Part shown: positions 11,995 through 14,128 of the stretch, piece by piece
Position numbering within the stretch: position 1 is the stretch's first letter
How the letters are laid out: every line of letters starts with the position of its first letter
Assembly (NCBI GenBank): GCA_947631725.1
Contig: CANRML010000020.1
Location: forward strand, 1-14,128
From: an uncultured Clostridia bacterium
Lineage (GTDB): Bacteria; Bacillota; Clostridia; TANB77; CAG-508
DNA: 14,128 nucleotides
Direction of reading: 5' to 3'
Notes under the pieces: generated by a model
Told to the model about the DNA's origin: nothing
Database searches by the model: none
The model's input: the letters and a program-made list of their open reading frames with translations, nothing else
Position numbers and translations under genes: made by a program

Positions 11995-14128
11995 ACCAAT
12001 TGTTTGCTTCTGATATATCTGCAATTAGTGGTACAGTTAAACTAACTGCAGTTTCCATTTCATCTTTTAGTATTTGTTTTATTTGTTGTATTTCTTCTTG
12101 AGGTGTTTCAATCATCATTTCGTCATGTACTTGTAAAACGATTTTGGCTTTTAGTTGTTTTTCTTGTATTTTATTATATACTCTAATCATAGCAATTTTC
12201 ATAATATCTGCTGCTGTTCCTTGAATTGGAGTATTCATTGCCGCTCTTGAGCCAAATTGTCTTACCATATAGTTTTTAGATTGTAATTCTGGAATATATC
12301 TTCTTCTGTGAAATAATGTCTCTACATATCCTTTATTTTTTGCTTCTTCTGTTATATTTTCCATATAGTTTTTTATTCCTTGGTATTCTGATAAATATTC
12401 ATCTATATATTGTTTTGCCTGCTTTTTGCTTATTCCTAATTGTTCACTTAATCCATAATCACTTATTCCATATACTATTCCAAAATTAACTGCTTTAGCA
12501 CTTGACCTTTGTTCTTTACTTACTTCCTCCATTGGTGTTTTAAATACTTTTGATGCTGCTTGTTTATGAATATCTTCATTATTTCTAAATGCTTGTATCA
12601 TATGTGTATCTTTTGAAATATGTGCTAATACTCTTAGCTCAATTTGTGAATAATCTGCATCAATATATACTTTTCCTTGTTCAGGTTCAAATATTTTTCT
12701 TACTTGTTTTCCTAATTCAAATCTAGTTGGAATATTTTGTAAGTTTGGCTCTGTTGAACTTATTCTTCCTGTTGCTGTAATTGTTTGATGGAAAAATGAG
12801 TGGATTCTATTTGTTACAGGGTTTATATATGGTTTTAATCCCTCTACATAAGTAGAATTTAATTTCATTAGTTGCCTATAATCTAAAATTTCTTCGATTA
12901 TTGGATCTTCTTTTCTTAATTTTTCTAATACATCTACATCTGTTGAATATCCATTTTTAGTTTTCTTAATTATTGGCAATTTTTTCTTTTCAAATAGAAT
13001 TTCTCCTAGCTGTTTTGTTGAATTTATATTGAATTCTTCTCCTGCCATTTCATAAATGATTTTAGTTTTTATTTCTAGTTGTTCTTTTAGTGTGTTTCCA
13101 AATTTTTCTAATTGCTCTTTATTTGCATATATCCCATTCCATTGCATTTCTGATAGAACTTCAATTGTTGGTATTTCAATATCTTTAAAAAGCGATAAAC
13201 TTCCTATTTCTTCTAATTTTTCAGTTAGTTTTGTTTCTAATTCTGATATTAAATATGTTCTAAATGCTAGTTCTTTATTCTTGTATTTTTTATTTTCTTC
13301 TTGATTATTTTCTTCCATTTCAAATAGATTTATTTGTTTATCTTGTTCTTGCGAGCTTTCAATATAGTCTGCCATTACTATTCCAAGTTCATCTTCTGCT
13401 ATTTCTTCTAATTTTAGTTTATTATTAGTTGGATTTAATAAATATGCTGCAATTTTAGCATCAAAAGATAGTCCATTTATTTTTATTCCTTCTTGTTTTA
13501 ATAATATATATGTTTTACTTAAATGAATTCCTACTTTTTGTATATTTTTATTTTCAAATATTTCTTTTAATTCTTGTATATTATTTTTTTGTTTTAAATC
13601 AATTATATATACTGTTTGACCTATATATATGCTAATAGTTGTTATTTTTTCTTTTATAATCTTTTCTGGTGCATCATTTGGAATAGTTTCTATTTCAAAT
13701 ATCATTTTGTTTGTATTTTTTAGTTGTTCTATTGCCTCTTGTATTTGATTTTCTTTAATTTGATATAGCTCTTCTATATTTTTTTGTTTTGGCTTCAATA
13801 GATTTTCATTTTCATTATCCTCTAAATTAAATCTTTCAATATATCTTTTAAAATTTAATTCTTTGAATATTCTATATACTTCTTGCTTATTCCATTTTTC
13901 TACTCTTAATTGTTCTAATGTGTCTTCTATCGGAACTTGTGTATTTATTGTTCCTAATGTTTTTGATAAATCTGCTAATTCTTTATTATTTTCTATATTT
14001 TCTTTTTGCTTTCCTTTAAGATCTGTTTCTCCTGCTTCTAATTTTCTATATAAATTTTCTATTGTTCCATATTCCTGAATTAGTTTTAATGCTGTTTTTT
14101 CTCCAATTCCTGGAACACCTGGAATATT
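11981..14128 (-). CDS. polA: DNA polymerase I, 5' end outside the window
   Basis: 715 residues are visible; the frame stays open to the right edge, so the N-terminal part of the 5' nuclease domain is missing only because the window ends. The first visible residues, NIPGVPGIGEKTALKLI, are the helix-hairpin-helix of that nuclease. A 3'-5' exonuclease-like domain follows (about 13702-13230), but its metal ligands look lost: FEIET replaces FDTET, GIHLSK replaces the N-x3-D motif, and ELAFRTYL replaces the Y-x3-D motif. Proofreading is therefore probably absent, as in several Gram-positive Pol I enzymes. The polymerase domain is intact: TATGRISSTEPNLQNIP; motif A DADYSQIELR (catalytic Asp at 12659-12661); motif B RSSAKAVNFGIVYG (O helix, with Phe at the ddNTP-discriminating site); motif C QVHDE (Asp at 12122-12124). 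It fills repair gaps and processes Okazaki fragments. It heads a transcription unit with the overlapping transglycosylase gene. Confidence 0.97.
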   Translation of the reverse strand, partial: NIPGVPGIGEKTALKLIQEYGTIENLYRKLEAGETDLKGKQKENIENNKELADLSKTLGTINTQVPIEDTLEQLRVEKWNKQEVYRIFKELNFKRYIERFNLEDNENENLLKPKQKNIEELYQIKENQIQEAIEQLKNTNKMIFEIETIPNDAPEKIIKEKITTISIYIGQTVYIIDLKQKNNIQELKEIFENKNIQKVGIHLSKTYILLKQEGIKINGLSFDAKIAAYLLNPTNNKLKLEEIAEDELGIVMADYIESSQEQDKQINLFEMEENNQEENKKYKNKELAFRTYLISELETKLTEKLEEIGSLSLFKDIEIPTIEVLSEMQWNGIYANKEQLEKFGNTLKEQLEIKTKIIYEMAGEEFNINSTKQLGEILFEKKKLPIIKKTKNGYSTDVDVLEKLRKEDPIIEEILDYRQLMKLNSTYVEGLKPYINPVTNRIHSFFHQTITATGRISSTEPNLQNIPTRFELGKQVRKIFEPEQGKVYIDADYSQIELRVLAHISKDTHMIQAFRNNEDIHKQAASKVFKTPMEEVSKEQRSSAKAVNFGIVYGISDYGLSEQLGISKKQAKQYIDEYLSEYQGIKNYMENITEEAKNKGYVETLFHRRRYIPELQSKNYMVRQFGSRAAMNTPIQGTAADIMKIAMIRVYNKIQEKQLKAKIVLQVHDEMMIETPQEEIQQIKQILKDEMETAVSLTVPLIADISEANNWYDCK

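Noticed and set aside
13796..13798. TTG as the start of a short PolA lacking the nuclease domain
   Set aside because: Reading the frame by hand to 14128 finds no stop and recovers the nuclease helix-hairpin-helix, so this is one full-length polA cut by the window edge.
1..14128. Search for CRISPR arrays, insertion sequences, phage genes, tRNA, rRNA or toxin-antitoxin pairs
   Set aside because: No regularly spaced repeats, transposase, integrase, attachment-site duplication or cloverleaf was seen by eye; a computed search could still find weak ones.

Overview
The window looks like a piece of chromosome from an AT-rich, low-GC Firmicute, probably a gut-type member of the Clostridia. The signs are strong AT bias in most genes, purine-rich Shine-Dalgarno sites (AAAGGAG type), near-consensus sigma-A promoters with 17-base spacers, Gram-positive-type proteins (PolA with a decayed proofreading domain, acyl-ACP thioesterase, UppP) and a spore-photoproduct-lyase family protein, which hints at an endospore-forming lineage. 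I cannot name a genus.

Layout. Positions 1-4537 are read on the + strand: the end of a bactofilin-like membrane protein (5' end outside the window), a divergent radical-SAM spore-photoproduct-lyase homologue, and an Exp7-like P-type ATPase with its own consensus promoter. A strong, probably bidirectional terminator (4536-4566) marks the switch to the - strand, which carries everything else. Read in - strand order from the right edge, these are: polA (5' end outside the window) overlapping a membrane-anchored lytic transglycosylase; a membrane-anchored TPR protein with its own promoter and a strong terminator; an uppP - pgi - acyl-ACP thioesterase cluster with short gaps; pyk with its own promoter and terminator; and a two-OB-fold single-stranded-DNA-binding-type protein behind a consensus promoter and a leader of about 120 bases.

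How the genes relate. Most are housekeeping: glycolysis (pgi, pyk), undecaprenyl phosphate recycling and wall remodelling (uppP, transglycosylase), fatty-acid release (thioesterase), DNA replication/repair (polA, SSB-like protein, possibly the SPL homologue) and ion transport (P-type ATPase). I see no phage, transposon, CRISPR array, tRNA or rRNA, and no obvious multi-gene defence or biosynthetic system.

The most interesting signals are local. (1) A 20-pair hairpin encloses the SD and start codon of the SPL homologue and is followed by a T-rich tract. (2) That SPL homologue lacks the cysteine used as hydrogen donor in Bacillus SPL. (3) Pyruvate kinase has a hybrid signature at the residues that separate K+-dependent from K+-independent enzymes. 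(4) The SSB-like gene has a structured leader and higher GC than its neighbours. (5) The transglycosylase has an ideal SD in front of an in-frame ATA codon but a weak SD in front of its only ATG.
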